Positions 37,142 to 46,881 of a DNA stretch of 64,000 nucleotides are shown here, piece by piece. The stretch comes from Streptacidiphilus sp. 4-A2 (lineage in GTDB: Bacteria; Actinomycetota; Actinomycetes; Streptomycetales; Streptomycetaceae). The DNA lies in assembly GCA_014284505.1 (NCBI GenBank), contig JAAFYY010000001.1, forward strand, positions 5,022,001 through 5,086,000, in the 5' to 3' direction. The notes beneath the pieces were generated by a model that searched no databases, had not been told where the DNA came from, and worked only from the letters and a program-made list of their open reading frames with translations. The position numbers and the translations under genes were made by a program. Within the stretch, counting starts at the first letter, position 1. Every line of letters begins with the position of its first letter.

Positions 37142-37463
37142 AGGCACTGCCTCTGCCGGTCACGCTCTGTCGAGCACGGCCCGGTGTCGGCTGCGGGACA
37201 TACATTAGCGCACGTAGGGGGGTGCTCCGCCAATCGATAGCGAAGGGCCGGTGAGCTGCGCGGGTTCACTGCCGGGTGGACCGGGTAGGCGTCAGCGCAC
37301 AGCCCCCGGCGCCGCCGGGCCCCGGCCCGGCCCCCCGGCGCGGCAGGTTAGCGCGCCCACCGGCACGGCCTTAGGCTCCGGGACTGAGCAGGAGCAGTGC
37401 GGGAGACAGCTAGCGGCGCGGGCACGGCTCGGTGCGACGGCCGCTGACAGAGGTGGAGACGAT
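37142..37463. other. Divergent region between tRNA-Asn and the YtxH-like gene
   Basis: 322 bases, no gene. On the minus strand TTGGCG and TAATGT (19-base spacing, near 37,200-37,235) may drive the tRNAs. The plus-strand promoter is listed next. Confidence 0.45.
37348..37377 (+). promoter_or_regulatory. Candidate promoter of the YtxH-like gene
   Basis: TTAGCG (37348-37353) and TAGGCT (37372-37377) with an 18-base spacer. TAGGCT is a frequent -10 sequence for HrdB promoters in streptomycetes. Confidence 0.4.
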
Positions 37464-37763
37464 ATGCGCAAGCTCACTTTCCTCGCGGGTCTGGCCCTGG
37501 GCTATGTGCTGGGCACGCGTGCCGGGCGCGAACGCTACGAGCAGCTCCGCAAGACGGCCCGCGACCTGGCGCAGACCCCGGCGGTGCAGAGCGCCACCCG
37601 CAGCGCCAAGCAGGCGGCCGGAACCGCGGCCGGGCGGGCAGCCGACACGGTGGCCGGGAAGGTCGGCGACCGGCTGCCCAGCTCGGTCACCGACCGCGTC
37701 CCCTACCTGCGCGAGCGCTCGGGCACGGCCTCCGCCGACGGCTGGGGCAGCTCGGCCAGGTAG
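37464..37763 (+). CDS. YtxH-like membrane-associated protein
   Basis: 99 residues: MRKLTFLAGLALGYVLGTRAG (one short hydrophobic segment with a Gly zipper), then an amphipathic region (RERYEQLRKTARDL, then alanine-rich repeats). GGTGGAG lies 6 bases before the ATG. This layout is typical of YtxH-domain stress proteins that sit at the membrane. Function unknown. Confidence 0.75.
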   Translation: MRKLTFLAGLALGYVLGTRAGRERYEQLRKTARDLAQTPAVQSATRSAKQAAGTAAGRAADTVAGKVGDRLPSSVTDRVPYLRERSGTASADGWGSSAR

Positions 37764-37842
37764 GCACCGGTCGGCCGAACAGGTCGGCACCACCCTCGGC
37801 AACCAGCTGTGGGAATGTCGTCCCATCAGGCATGATCTCGAT

Positions 37843-39311
37843 ATGGCGATTTCTGCTGGCCTTGACTGCTCGACCCAGAACACCAGGATCGTCGTCTGCG
37901 ACAGCGACACCGGGGCGGTGCTCCGGGAGGGCCGGGCGCCGCACCCGGGTTCGGCCGCGGGCAGCGTTCCGACCGAGATCGACCCGCAGGCCTGGCTGCG
38001 CTCGCTGGGCGCGGCCGCCGAGGGCGGCATGCTGGAGGGCGTCCGCGCCATCGGCGTCTCCGCCCAGCAGCAGGGGATGATCGGGCTGGACGCGGGCGGG
38101 TCCTGGTGCGACCGGCACTGCTGCGCGGCGACCCGCGCTCCGCGGGCGCCGCGGCGCAGCTGGTGGCGGAGCTGGGCGGCCCGGCCGCCTGGGCCGAGGC
38201 CGTCGGCGCGGTGCCGCACGCCGGTTCCACCGTGGCCAAGCTGCGCTGGCTGGCGGAGCACGAGCCGCAGCACGCCAAGCGGGTGGCGGAGGTGCTGCTG
38301 CCGCACGACTGGCTGGTGTGGCAGCTGCTGGGCCAGTCCGCGCGGCGGACCACCGACCGCGGCGACGCCTCGGGCACCGGCTACTGGTCGCCGCAGACCG
38401 GGCAGTACCGGCCGGACCTGCTCGCGCTGGCGCTCGGGCACGAGCCCGCGGTGCCGGAGGTGCTCGGCCCGGCCGAGGCCGCCGGGCACAGCCCCGAGGG
38501 CCTGCTGATCTCCGCCGGAACCGGCAGCACCATGGCCACCGCGCTGGGCCTGGGCCTCGGGCCCGGCGACGCGGTGGTCTCACTGGGCACCAGCGGCACC
38601 GTGTACGCGGTCCACGACGAGGCGCTGCTGGACCCCAGCGGCATCGTGGTGGCGCTGGCGGACGCGACCGGACGCCATCTGCCGCAGGTCGGCACGCTGA
38701 ACGCGGCCCGGGTGCTGCGGGCCACCGCCGAGCTGCTCGGCACCGACGCGGAGGGGCTCAGCGAGCTCGCCCTGCGGTCCACCCCCGGCTCCTACGGGCT
38801 GGTGCTGCTGCCCTACCTGGACGGCGAGCGCACCCCGCAACTGCCGCAGGCGGCAGGCACGCTGGCCGGGCTGCGGGTGGACTCGATGCGCCCCGAGCAC
38901 CTGGCCCGGGCGGCGGTCGAGGGGATGCTATGCGGGCTCGCGGACGCCCTGGACGTGCTGCGGGAACGCAAGGTGACGGTCCGTCGGATCTTCCTGACCG
39001 GCTCCGCCAGCAGGCTGCCCGCGGTGCGCGCGATCGCGCCGATGATCTTCGGGGTGCCGGTGGTGATCCCCGAGCCCGGCGACTACGCGGCCCTGGGCGC
39101 GGCCCGGCAGGCCGCCTGGGCGCTGGCGGGGACCGCCGAGCCGCCGCAGTGGGAGCTGCGCGAGTCGGTGACGGTCGACCCGGGCGACGATGTCGCCGTG
39201 GGCGAGGCCATCCGCAGCCAGTACGCGGCCCTGCGCGAGCAGATGCACCCCCAGGCCGGACAGTCCCAGGCCGGACAGTCCCAGGCGGGGCAGCCACAGG
39301 CCGGGGAGTAG
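37843..39311 (+). CDS. xylB: FGGY carbohydrate kinase, xylulokinase-like, one frameshift
   Basis: About 489 residues. The N-terminal phosphate loop AGLDCSTQNTRIVVCDSDTG, the substrate loop SAQQQGMIGLDAGG, LPHDWLVWQLLG, the ATP-site VSLGTSGTVYAV and the C-terminal FLTGSASRLPAVRAIAPMI are all present. A break near 38,099 requires one extra G in GGCGGGTCC to join DAGG to VRPALLRGDPRSAG. It phosphorylates D-xylulose or a related ketose. The end carries three to four QAGQS repeats. No xylose transport or isomerase gene is adjacent. Confidence 0.87.
39252..39308 (+). repeat. 15-bp in-frame repeats at the kinase C-terminus
   Basis: CAGGCCGGACAGTCC-type units in tandem (three exact or near-exact copies plus a degenerate fourth) encode QAGQSQAGQSQAGQPQAGE directly before the stop codon. 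Confidence 0.85.
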
Positions 39312-39332
39312 GAGGGGCAGCAGCAGGGGCGG

Positions 39333-40586
39333 TCAGTCCAGATAGCCGCGGAGCTGGTCGGCGAAGGCGTGGTCGCGCAGCTTGTTCAGGGTCTTGGACT
39401 CGATCTGGCGGATCCGTTCGCGGGTGACCCCGAACATCCGCCCGATCTCCTCCAGGGTGCGCGGACGGCCGTCGACCAGCCCGTAGCGCAGCTGCACCAC
39501 CCTGCGCTCCCGCTCACCCAGCGTGGACAGCACCGCCTCCAGATGCTCCCGCAGCAGGATGAAGGCGGCGGACTCCACCGGCGAGGGGGCATCGCTGTCC
39601 TCGATCAGGTCACCGAGGGCCACGTCGTCCTCCTCGCCGACCGGCGCGTGCAGCGAGACCGGCTCCTGGGCCAGCCGCAGTACCTCGGTGACCCGTTCCG
39701 GCGGCAGCTCCAGCGCCTGCGCGACCTCGGCCGGGGTCGGCTCGCAGCCGCGCTCCTGGATCAGCCGGCGCTGCACCCGCGCCACCCGGTTGATCAGCTC
39801 CACCACATGCACCGGCACCCGGATGGTCCGCGCCTGGTCGGCCAGGGCCCGGCTCATCGCCTGCCGGATCCACCAGGTGGCGTAGGTGGAGAACTTGTAG
39901 CCCCGCGCGTAGTCGAACTTCTCCACCGCCCGGATCAGCCCCAGATTTCCCTCCTGCACCAGGTCCAGCATGGTCAGCCCGCGTCCGACATAGCGTTTGG
40001 CCACCGAGACCACCAGCCGCAGATTGGCCTCGATCAGCCGGCGCTTGGCGATCCGGCCGAGCACGACCAGCTGGTCCAGTTCGTCGGCGAGGACCAGATC
40101 GTCCAGGTCCGGACGGGAGTTCAGATACTCCTCGGCGAACAGCCCGGCCTCGACCTGGCGGGCCAGGGTCACCTCGTCCACGGCGGTGAGCAGCGGGATC
40201 CGGCCGATCTCGCGCAGATACTGGCGGATCAGGTCGGCGGCGGGACCGGCGGCGTCCTCCGGCACCGGGGGGACCCGATCGCCGGCATCAGCCTCGGCAT
40301 CCCTGTCATCGGCATCACGGGAAGGATCCGGGCCATCGGCAGGGCCGGGCTCAGTGGTGGAGCCAGAATCAGTGGTGGAGCCGGGCTCAATGGTGGAGCC
40401 GGAATCAGTGGCAGGGTCGGGACCAGGCGCGGGATCGGGATCGGATCCGGGGCCGGGACCGGCTGCCGCATCGGGGGCGCGCGGCATCGGAACGGAGGCG
40501 GGGACCTCGCCGCCGCCGCTCGGGCACGCGGATGGCGCGGACCCGTCCGGCTCGACGGCTCCGTGCTCAGGGGAATGGGGCACCAT
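39333..40586 (-). CDS. hrdA: Principal-type (sigma-70 group) RNA polymerase sigma factor, HrdA-like
   Basis: 417 residues. Regions 1.2 (DLIRQYLREIGRIPLL), 2 (LIEANLRLVVSVAKRYVGRG, LDLVQEGNLGLIRAVEKFDY, FSTYATWWIRQAMSRAL), 3 and 4.2 (LEEIGRMFGVTRERIRQIE) are complete and uninterrupted. The N-terminal 140 residues are a low-complexity G/S/T/P/D region with EPGSTTDSG repeats. The ATG at 40586 follows a CACACT box by 5 bases, so it may be leaderless. Its place next to dnaG fits hrdA of Streptomyces rather than hrdB, which has a longer basic N-terminus. The paralogue name is an inference. Confidence 0.85.
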   Translation of the reverse strand: MVPHSPEHGAVEPDGSAPSACPSGGGEVPASVPMPRAPDAAAGPGPGSDPDPAPGPDPATDSGSTIEPGSTTDSGSTTEPGPADGPDPSRDADDRDAEADAGDRVPPVPEDAAGPAADLIRQYLREIGRIPLLTAVDEVTLARQVEAGLFAEEYLNSRPDLDDLVLADELDQLVVLGRIAKRRLIEANLRLVVSVAKRYVGRGLTMLDLVQEGNLGLIRAVEKFDYARGYKFSTYATWWIRQAMSRALADQARTIRVPVHVVELINRVARVQRRLIQERGCEPTPAEVAQALELPPERVTEVLRLAQEPVSLHAPVGEEDDVALGDLIEDSDAPSPVESAAFILLREHLEAVLSTLGERERRVVQLRYGLVDGRPRTLEEIGRMFGVTRERIRQIESKTLNKLRDHAFADQLRGYLD

Positions 40587-40678
40587 CACCCAGTGTGCTC
40601 CACTGCCGACGCGCCGGTGAGACACGTGCAGTGACTTTCTGGCCCGGGATCCCGTCCACGGGCCCGCCCGGGCAGCCC

Positions 40679-42616
40679 TCAGAGCGCGGCGGTGCCCCGC
40701 TCGCGCAGCGCCTGCCGGTACTGCTGGAGCTGCCACAGCTCGTCGCGGACGGCGCCGAGCTGCTCTTCGGAGGCGCTGGGGCCCAGCCGCTGCATATGGG
40801 CGCGGCAGTCGTCGATCCGCCGGTCCACCGCCTGGAGCCGCAGCTTGACCAGGAAGTCGCCGGCGTAGACGGCGTCGGCGGCCCGCCGGGTGCGCACCGG
40901 TTCCACGGTGAGCTCGGTGATCAGGCCGCGCACCGCGTCGTCGGGCGCGGCCTCGCGGACCCTGGGCGACCAGGCGTCGGGCGCGGCGGCGCCCGCGGCC
41001 ACTCCCCCGGCGGCGGCGACGGCGGTCCGCACCAGGGCGTACGGCGGGGTGGGGAACTCGTCCACGCCGTAGGCGTCGAAGGTGGGCGCGACCAGCGCCG
41101 GGTACTGGAGCGCCAGCTTCAGCAGCTCGCGCTCGACGAACTGGGCCGGGTCGCGCGGGTCCAGCCGGAAGGCCGGGCGCCGGGGCGTGGCCGGGGCCTG
41201 CTGGGCCTGACCGGCCCGGCCCGGGGCGCCGGGTCGCTGCTGGGCCGAGCGCTCCCGCTGCTGCTCGCGCTCGCGCTGCCAGCGGGCCAGCTGGGAGCCA
41301 GCTGGGGAGACCCGGCGGACCACGAAGGGCTCGTCCAGGATGCCGAGCATCCCGGCCAGCTGCACGCGTAGTCGTGCTGGATGGAGGTGTCCTTGATCGC
41401 GGCGACGATCGGCGCCGCCTGCTCCAGCGCGGCGGAGCGGCCCTCGGCGGTCTCCAGATTGTGCTGGGCGACGGAGGCCCGGATGGCGAAGGCGAACAGC
41501 GGGACCGGGTGCTCGATCAGGTTGCGGACGGCCTCGTCGCCCTGGGCGAGCCGCAGCTCACAGGGGTCCATACCGCCGGGGCTGACCGCGATGGAGGTCT
41601 TGGCGGCGAACTTCTGGTCGTCCGCGAAGGCGCGCAGCGCGGCCTTCTGCCCGGCGGCGTCACCGTCGAAGGTGAACACCACCTCGCCGCGGTACTGGGA
41701 GGTGTCCATCAGCAGCCGCCGGAGGATCTTGATGTGGTCCTCGGCGAAGGCGGTGCCGCAGGTCGCGACAGCCGTGGTGACCCCGCCAGATGGCAGGCCA
41801 TGACGTCGGTGTAGCCCTCGACCACCACCGCCCGGCCGGACTTGGCGATCTCCTTGCGGGCCAGGTCGATGCCGTAGAGCACATGGGACTTCTTGTAGAG
41901 CGGGGTCTCCGGCGTGTTGAGGTACTTAGGGCCCTTGTCGTCCTCGCGCAGCCGGCGCGCGCCGAAGCCGATGACCTCGCCGGTGGTGTCCTTGATCGGC
42001 CAGATCAGCCGGCCCCGGAAGCGGTCCATGGGGCCGCGCTGGCCCTCCGAGCAGATGCCGGAGAGCAGCAGCTCGCGGTCGGTGAAACCGCGGCCGCGCA
42101 GGAAACGGGTGAGGTTCTCGAAGCCGCCGGGGGCGTAGCCGAGGTCGAAGTGGGCGGCGGCGGCCGCGTCGAAGCCGCGCTCCTTGAGGAAGCGGCGGCC
42201 GGTCTCGGCCTCGGGACCGGCCAGCTGCTCGGTGAACCAGGCGGCGGCGGTCTTGTTGATCTCCAGCAGCCGGATCCGCTCACCCTGCTGGCGTCCGGGC
42301 AGGTAACTGCCGCCCTCGTAGCGCAGCGTGATCCCGAGCTGCCCGGCGAGCCGCTCCACCGCCTCGACGAAGGAGAGGTGCTCGATCTTCATCACAAAGC
42401 CGAGGGTGTCGCCGCTCTCCTGGCAGCCGAAGCAGCTGAAGACGCCCTTGCTGGGGCTGACGTAGAAGGACGCGGACTTCTCGTCGTGGAACGGGCACAG
42501 GCCCTTCAGCTGCCCGCCGCCGCCATTGGTGAGCTGGACGTACTCCCCACCACAGCATCGATCCGGGCAGCGTTGCGCACCGCCTCGATGTCCTCGTCCC
42601 TGATCCGCCCTGCCAC
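40679..42616 (-). CDS. dnaG: DNA primase, three frameshifts
   Basis: About 646 residues. GTG 42616 gives VAGRIRDEDIEAVRNAARID. The CHC2 zinc finger is GLCPFHDEKSASF...FSCFGCQESGD, the RNA polymerase domain has FGARRLREDDKGPKYLNTPE, and TOPRIM has VVVEGYTDVMACHLAG and FTFDGDAAGQKAALR. The C-terminal DnaB-binding part is AFVERELLKLALQYP-like. Breaks near 42,545 (G4 for G5 before EYVQL), 41,790 (G4 for G5 after HLAG) and 41,369 (GCGTGCAG for GCGGTGCAG) are single losses. Essential for replication, so errors in the sequence are likelier than mutation. Confidence 0.92.
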
Positions 42617-42690
42617 GTCGTGCAGTGTATGCCCGGGGGCCGACAAGCCCGCCCAGCGGCGAGCGGAGGCCGGGCCGGCCGCGGCCCCCG

Positions 42691-43947
42691 CTAGAGCTCG
42701 GCGAGCGGGACCGCCGGGTCGGCCAGCCGGTCCGGGTCGACCGGGCGGCCCGAGCGCACCAGTTGCTGGATGCTGCCCGCGACGTCCCAGACATTGACGT
42801 TCATCCCGGCCAGCACCCGGTTGTCCGGCGCCTGCCAGAAGGCGATGAACTCGCGCTTGGCCGCGTCCCCGCGGACCACCACATGGTCGTAGGAGCCGGG
42901 GACGGCATGGCCGGAGTACTCCATGCCCAGGTCGTACTGGTCGGAGAAGAAGTAGGGCACCCGGTCGTAGACGACCTCCTGGCCGAGCATGGCGCGGGCG
43001 GCGGCCGGGCCGCCGTTGAGGGCGTTGGCCCAGTGCTCGACCCGCAGCCGGCGGCCGAACAGCGGGTGCGCGGCGCTGGCCACGTCCCCGGCCGCGAAGA
43101 CCGCCGGGTCGCTGCTGCGCAGCGAGGAGTCCACGGCGATGCCGGCGCCCTCCTCCGGGCCGGCGATCTCCAGGCCGGCCCCGGCGGCCAGCGCGGTCTG
43201 CGCGACCGCGCCCACCCCCACCAGGACCGCGTGCGCCGGGTGCTCGTCGCCGTCGTCGTGTGGGCGGCCAGGACCATGCCGTCCTCGCCCTCGATCGCGG
43301 TCACCGAGGCGCCGAAGTGGAACTGGACGCCGCGCTCGGTGTGCAGCCGGGCGAAGAACTCGCCGAGCTCGGGGCCGAGTGCCCCGTACAGCGGGGTGGG
43401 CTGCGGCTCCACCACGGTCACCTCGGCGCCGTAGGTGCGGGCGGCGGCGGCGACCTCCAGGCCGATCCAGCCCGCGCCGATCAGCAGCAGCCGCCCGTTC
43501 TCCCGGCCCAGGGTCTGCAGGGTGGCCCGCAGCCGCTCGGAGTCGGCGAGCTTGCGCAGGTAGTGCACGCCGCCCAGGTCGATGCCGGGGATGTCCAGTC
43601 TGCGCGGGAGGAGCCGGTGGCCAGCAGCAGCCGGTCGTAGCCCAGCACCGTGCCGTCGGCGAGCTCGACCGACCGGTCGGAGCGGTCGAGCCGGGTCACC
43701 GGGAGCCGAGCCGCAGCTCCACCTCGTGCGCCGCGTACCAGGAGGAGTCATGGACGAACAGCTCGCCGCGCGGGCTGCTCCCGGCCAGGAAGGTCTTGGA
43801 CAGGCCGGGCCGCTCGTAGGGCTGCTCGCGCTCGTCGCCGACCAGGATCACCCGCCCGGTGAAGCCCTCCGCACGCAGGGTCTCCGCGGCCTTGGCCCCG
43901 GCGAGCCCGGCTCCGACGATGACATGGGTCTCGTGTGCGTCCACCAT
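42691..43947 (-). CDS. FAD-dependent NAD(P) oxidoreductase (ferredoxin/rubredoxin reductase type), three frameshifts
   Basis: About 419 residues. ATG 43947 follows AGGAG by 8 bases. FAD Rossmann motif HVIVGAGLAGAKAAETLRAEG, then ERPGLSKTFL, GYDRLLLATGSSPRR, the NAD(P) motif LLLIGAGWIGLEVAAAARTYG, FAAGDVASAAHPLFG and a C-terminal reductase dimerisation part (EYSGHAVPGSYD). Breaks near 43,698, 43,604 and 43,252. Fits reductases that feed electrons to ferredoxins or P450s; no such partner lies beside it. Confidence 0.87.
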
Positions 43948-43984
43948 GTGCGTTCTCCTACCGCTCTGCGAGTGTGCCCGGCTC

Positions 43985-44053
43985 TGCCTTTGGTTGCTGC
44001 CCCTGCTTGCTGCCCTTGGTAGCTGCTTCTGGCTGCTGCCTTCAGTTGCTACT
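43985..44053. repeat. Degenerate GCTGC(C/T)-rich repeat
   Basis: TTGGTTGCTGCCCCTGC-type units of 12-15 bases repeat about five times between the reductase gene and dgt. No coding role. Confidence 0.6.
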
Positions 44054-44143
44054 GCCCCGCCGAAGGTGTCAGCGTCCCGCAAGGGCGGGTGTTCGTGAAG
44101 ACCGCCGACGCCCGGCCTCCCGGCCTTCCGTCTCCCGGTCGGT

Positions 44144-45409
44144 TCAGCCCGCGGTGAGTGCCCGGTGCCGGGCGGCCGCGGAGGCGTCGGTGAGGGTCGC
44201 GATCTGGTCGACCACCGCGCGCAGCCGCCCGGCGTCGTCCGGGGCCTCCTCCCACAGGGCCCGGAAGACCGGGTCGAGCCCGGCGGGCGCGCCCGCCACC
44301 AGGGCCTCGGCCAGCTCCCGGATCACCGTCCGCTGCCAGCCGCGCAGCTGCTCCTGGTCGGCGCGCTGCATCACATAGAGATCGGCGACGGCCTTGAGCA
44401 CCGCGCACTCCACCCGCACCGAGTGCGGGACGATCAGGTCGGCGCGGTAGCGGGTGAGCCGCCCCGGCCCGTGGGCGGCCCGGGTGGCCTGCTCGGCGGC
44501 GGTGCAGAAGCGGCCGATCAGCTGGCTGGTGGCGTCCTTGATCCCGGCCCGGTCCCGGGCCGAGCCGTCGTAGCTGCGCGGCCACCACTCCTCGGCGAGC
44601 AGCCGGTCCAGCGCCTCGGTGAACTCGTCGGCCTCGGCGGTGGGCGCGTAGCGGGCGGCGACCCGGCACAGCTCGGCGCGCTCGGCCGCGGAACGCAGCA
44701 CGGCCGGATCCAGATGCCCGGCCTGGATGCCGTCCTCGACGTCGTGGACGGAGTAGGCCACGTCGTCGGACCAGTCCATGACCTGGGCCTCGAAACAGCG
44801 GTGGTGTTCGGGCGCGCCCTGCCGCAGCCACTGGAAGACGCCCAGGTCGTCCGCATAGACGCCGTACTTGTGCGGCAGTTCGGGGTGGGCCCCCCTGGTC
44901 CACGGGTACTTGGTGGCGGCGTCGAGCGCGGCCCGGGTGAGGTTGAGGCCGACGCTGCGGCCGCGGCCGGTGCCCTCCCGGCCGGTGAACCGCTTGGGCT
45001 CCAGCCGGGTGAGGATCCGCAGGCTCTGGGCGTTGCCCTCGAAGCCGCCGCAGTCGGCGGCGGCCAGGTCCAGCGCCTCCTCTCCGGTGTGGCCGAAGGG
45101 CGGGTGACCGATGTCGTGCGACAGGCAGGCGGTCTCCACCAGGTCGGGATCGCAGCCCAGGGCCGCGCCCAGCTCCCGGCCGACCTGGGCGCACTCCAGC
45201 GAGTGGGTGAGCCTGGTCCGGGGGAAGTCGGCCGCCATCGGGGCAACCACCTGGGTGGTCCCGGCGAGCCGCCGCAGCGCGGCGGAGTGCAGCACCCGCG
45301 CCCGGTCACGCTGGAAGGCCGTCCGGCCGGGGCGCTTGTCCGGCTCGACCACCCAGCGCTCCTGCGCGGCGGCACTGTACGAGGTGCTGTCCAGCGAGGT
45401 CTCGTCCAT
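44144..45409 (-). CDS. dgt: Deoxyguanosinetriphosphate triphosphohydrolase
   Basis: 421 residues from ATG 45409, uninterrupted. HD motifs: ARVLHSAALRRLAGTTQV, LTHSLECAQVGRELG (His), ACLSHDIGHPPFGHTGEEAL (HD pair) and DWSDDVAYSVHDVEDGI (Asp). Typical dGTPase-like length for actinobacteria. It hydrolyses dNTPs to deoxynucleosides and tripolyphosphate. An N-terminal extension to 45454 is less likely. Confidence 0.92.
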   Translation of the reverse strand: MDETSLDSTSYSAAAQERWVVEPDKRPGRTAFQRDRARVLHSAALRRLAGTTQVVAPMAADFPRTRLTHSLECAQVGRELGAALGCDPDLVETACLSHDIGHPPFGHTGEEALDLAAADCGGFEGNAQSLRILTRLEPKRFTGREGTGRGRSVGLNLTRAALDAATKYPWTRGAHPELPHKYGVYADDLGVFQWLRQGAPEHHRCFEAQVMDWSDDVAYSVHDVEDGIQAGHLDPAVLRSAAERAELCRVAARYAPTAEADEFTEALDRLLAEEWWPRSYDGSARDRAGIKDATSQLIGRFCTAAEQATRAAHGPGRLTRYRADLIVPHSVRVECAVLKAVADLYVMQRADQEQLRGWQRTVIRELAEALVAGAPAGLDPVFRALWEEAPDDAGRLRAVVDQIATLTDASAAARHRALTAG

Positions 45410-45450
45410 ATCGCCCCAGGGTATTCGGACGGTACGACAAGCCGGCCCAG

Positions 45451-45555
45451 ACACGCTCCAGCGGGTCTGGCGTCAGCGGGCGGGGACACGCTCCAGCGGG
45501 TCTGGCGTCAGCGGGCGGGGACACGCTCCAGCGGGTCCGGCGTCAGCCGGTGGGG
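45451..45555 (-). repeat. 35-bp tandem repeat x3 containing the protease stop codon
   Basis: Units at 45451-45485, 45486-45520 and 45521-45555 share ACACGCTCCAGCGGGTCTGG and GCGTCAGCGGGCGGGG; the third differs at a few positions. On the minus strand each contains TGA, and the third holds the real stop of the trypsin-like protease (45543-45545). Confidence 0.9.
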
Positions 45556-46478
45556 CGGACGGCGATCGCCTGCTGGTAGAGGTTTCTGACGGAACCGGAG
45601 AAGGTCGCGGCGTAGGAGACCTCGGGGGTGAGGCCGCCCTCCTGGTAGCCCCCTATGACGCCGACCAGGCTGCCGCGTCCGGTGGCCGGGTCGACACCCA
45701 GCAGCAGCGGCCCGCCGCTGCTGCCGTCGGCGAATCCGGCGCAGTCGAACTCGGACTGCGTGGGCTGGAACGGCTTGAGGGTGTTCAGGCAGGCGATGGG
45801 CTGTTCCGCGGACGCCGGGTAGCCGATGCCGCTGACCACGGCGGGGAGCTTGGTGCCGAAGGCGATGCCCTCGGCACCGACCAGCTGGGACAGCCGCGCG
45901 CCGGGGTGCCCGGGCTCCTGGACCACGGCGAAGGCGATGTCGTAGTCGGGATCGGCGTTGGCGGTCCAGTGCGGGTCGATCAGCACCTTGACCGGGGTCC
46001 AGGCGCCGTAGGGCTCCTTGCCGTCGTGGTAGCCGGGGACGAAGACGAAGGGCGCCGCGGTGGTGCTGCCGTTGGACGGGTCCTCGATGCAGTGCGCGGC
46101 GGTCGCGATCACGTCACCGCCCGGGCTGTCCACGACGCTGGCGGTGCAGTAGTGGCTGCCGGGGTGTCCGCCCTGTCCGCTCAGGAACACCGCGCCGACC
46201 ATGGGCATGCCGACGAAGGGCGTGCTGGCGGTGCCTGGGGTGGCCTTGGGTCCGGCGAGCACCGCGGGCACCGCGGCCGGAGCCGGGGCGGGCATCGCCC
46301 GGTGCTCCACCGTCTGCGGGGCGGCGGCCAGCTTGTCCCCCGAACCGTGGTCGGCCTGGTCGAGCACCAGGGCGAAGCAGACACCGAAGGCCAGCACACC
46401 CAGGGTCCGGGTGAGGACCCGCAGCTGGGACCGCGTCACTGCGCTCCGCCTCTCCCGGCGCAAGCGCCTGACCACCAT
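45543..46478 (-). CDS. Membrane-anchored trypsin-like serine protease
   Basis: 311 residues from ATG 46478. A membrane helix (TRTLGVLAFGVCFALVLDQ, residues 23-41) is followed by an extracellular chymotrypsin-fold domain: His in DVIATAAHCIEDP, Asp in NADPDYDIAFAVVQE, Ser in CAGFADGSSGGPLLLG. Cysteine pairs fit the fold. No Shine-Dalgarno is visible near the chosen start; the longer frame to 46613 is less plausible. Substrate unknown. Confidence 0.83.
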   Translation of the reverse strand: MVVRRLRRERRSAVTRSQLRVLTRTLGVLAFGVCFALVLDQADHGSGDKLAAAPQTVEHRAMPAPAPAAVPAVLAGPKATPGTASTPFVGMPMVGAVFLSGQGGHPGSHYCTASVVDSPGGDVIATAAHCIEDPSNGSTTAAPFVFVPGYHDGKEPYGAWTPVKVLIDPHWTANADPDYDIAFAVVQEPGHPGARLSQLVGAEGIAFGTKLPAVVSGIGYPASAEQPIACLNTLKPFQPTQSEFDCAGFADGSSGGPLLLGVDPATGRGSLVGVIGGYQEGGLTPEVSYAATFSGSVRNLYQQAIAVRPTG

Positions 46479-46881
46479 GCCGGCAAACCATGTATATCGA
46501 CGGATGATATGCGCGACCAGCTGCTCCGTACACCGTCCTGTCCGCTCGTGCCGTGTTCCGCCGGGTGCGGTTCGCTGCTGCTCCGGGCTATCAGCAAGGG
46601 CAACCATTTCCATAACTATGCCGTAAACCGGGCATCGGACACGGGCAATTCAAACGAGTCCGGCGGGTCCGGGTCACGTCGCGCACACCTTCGCGCTGAT
46701 GGCTCCGGCCGCCCGGTCCGGGGTGCCGCGGACGGCCCCCACCCGGCCGGCCCGGCCTGAACGCCCGCCGACTCGGTTAGGCTGATTACTGGACATAAGC
46801 TCCCGCAGCCGGCGGGCGGCGCAGAGCATTCCGAGGACACCAGGACCGTCCCCGGCCCTGGAGAGACGGAGAAACCCGCCC
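46479..46881. other. Divergent region between protease and esterase genes
   Basis: 403 bases. AT-richer islands at 46490-46515 and 46600-46650 probably hold the protease promoter. A TTAGGCTGAT box near 46,780 is a candidate -10 for the esterase. No gene seen. Confidence 0.45.

Noticed and set aside
36314..37147. Frame with repeated IAQLAEQPTVNRQVIGSSP
   Set aside because: Translation of the two tRNA-Asn genes, not a protein.
38106..39311. Stand-alone kinase fragment lacking the phosphate loop
   Set aside because: The missing N-terminus is present upstream from 37843 in another frame.
45451..45555. CRISPR-like 35-bp repeats
   Set aside because: The three copies are contiguous without spacers; a simple tandem duplication.
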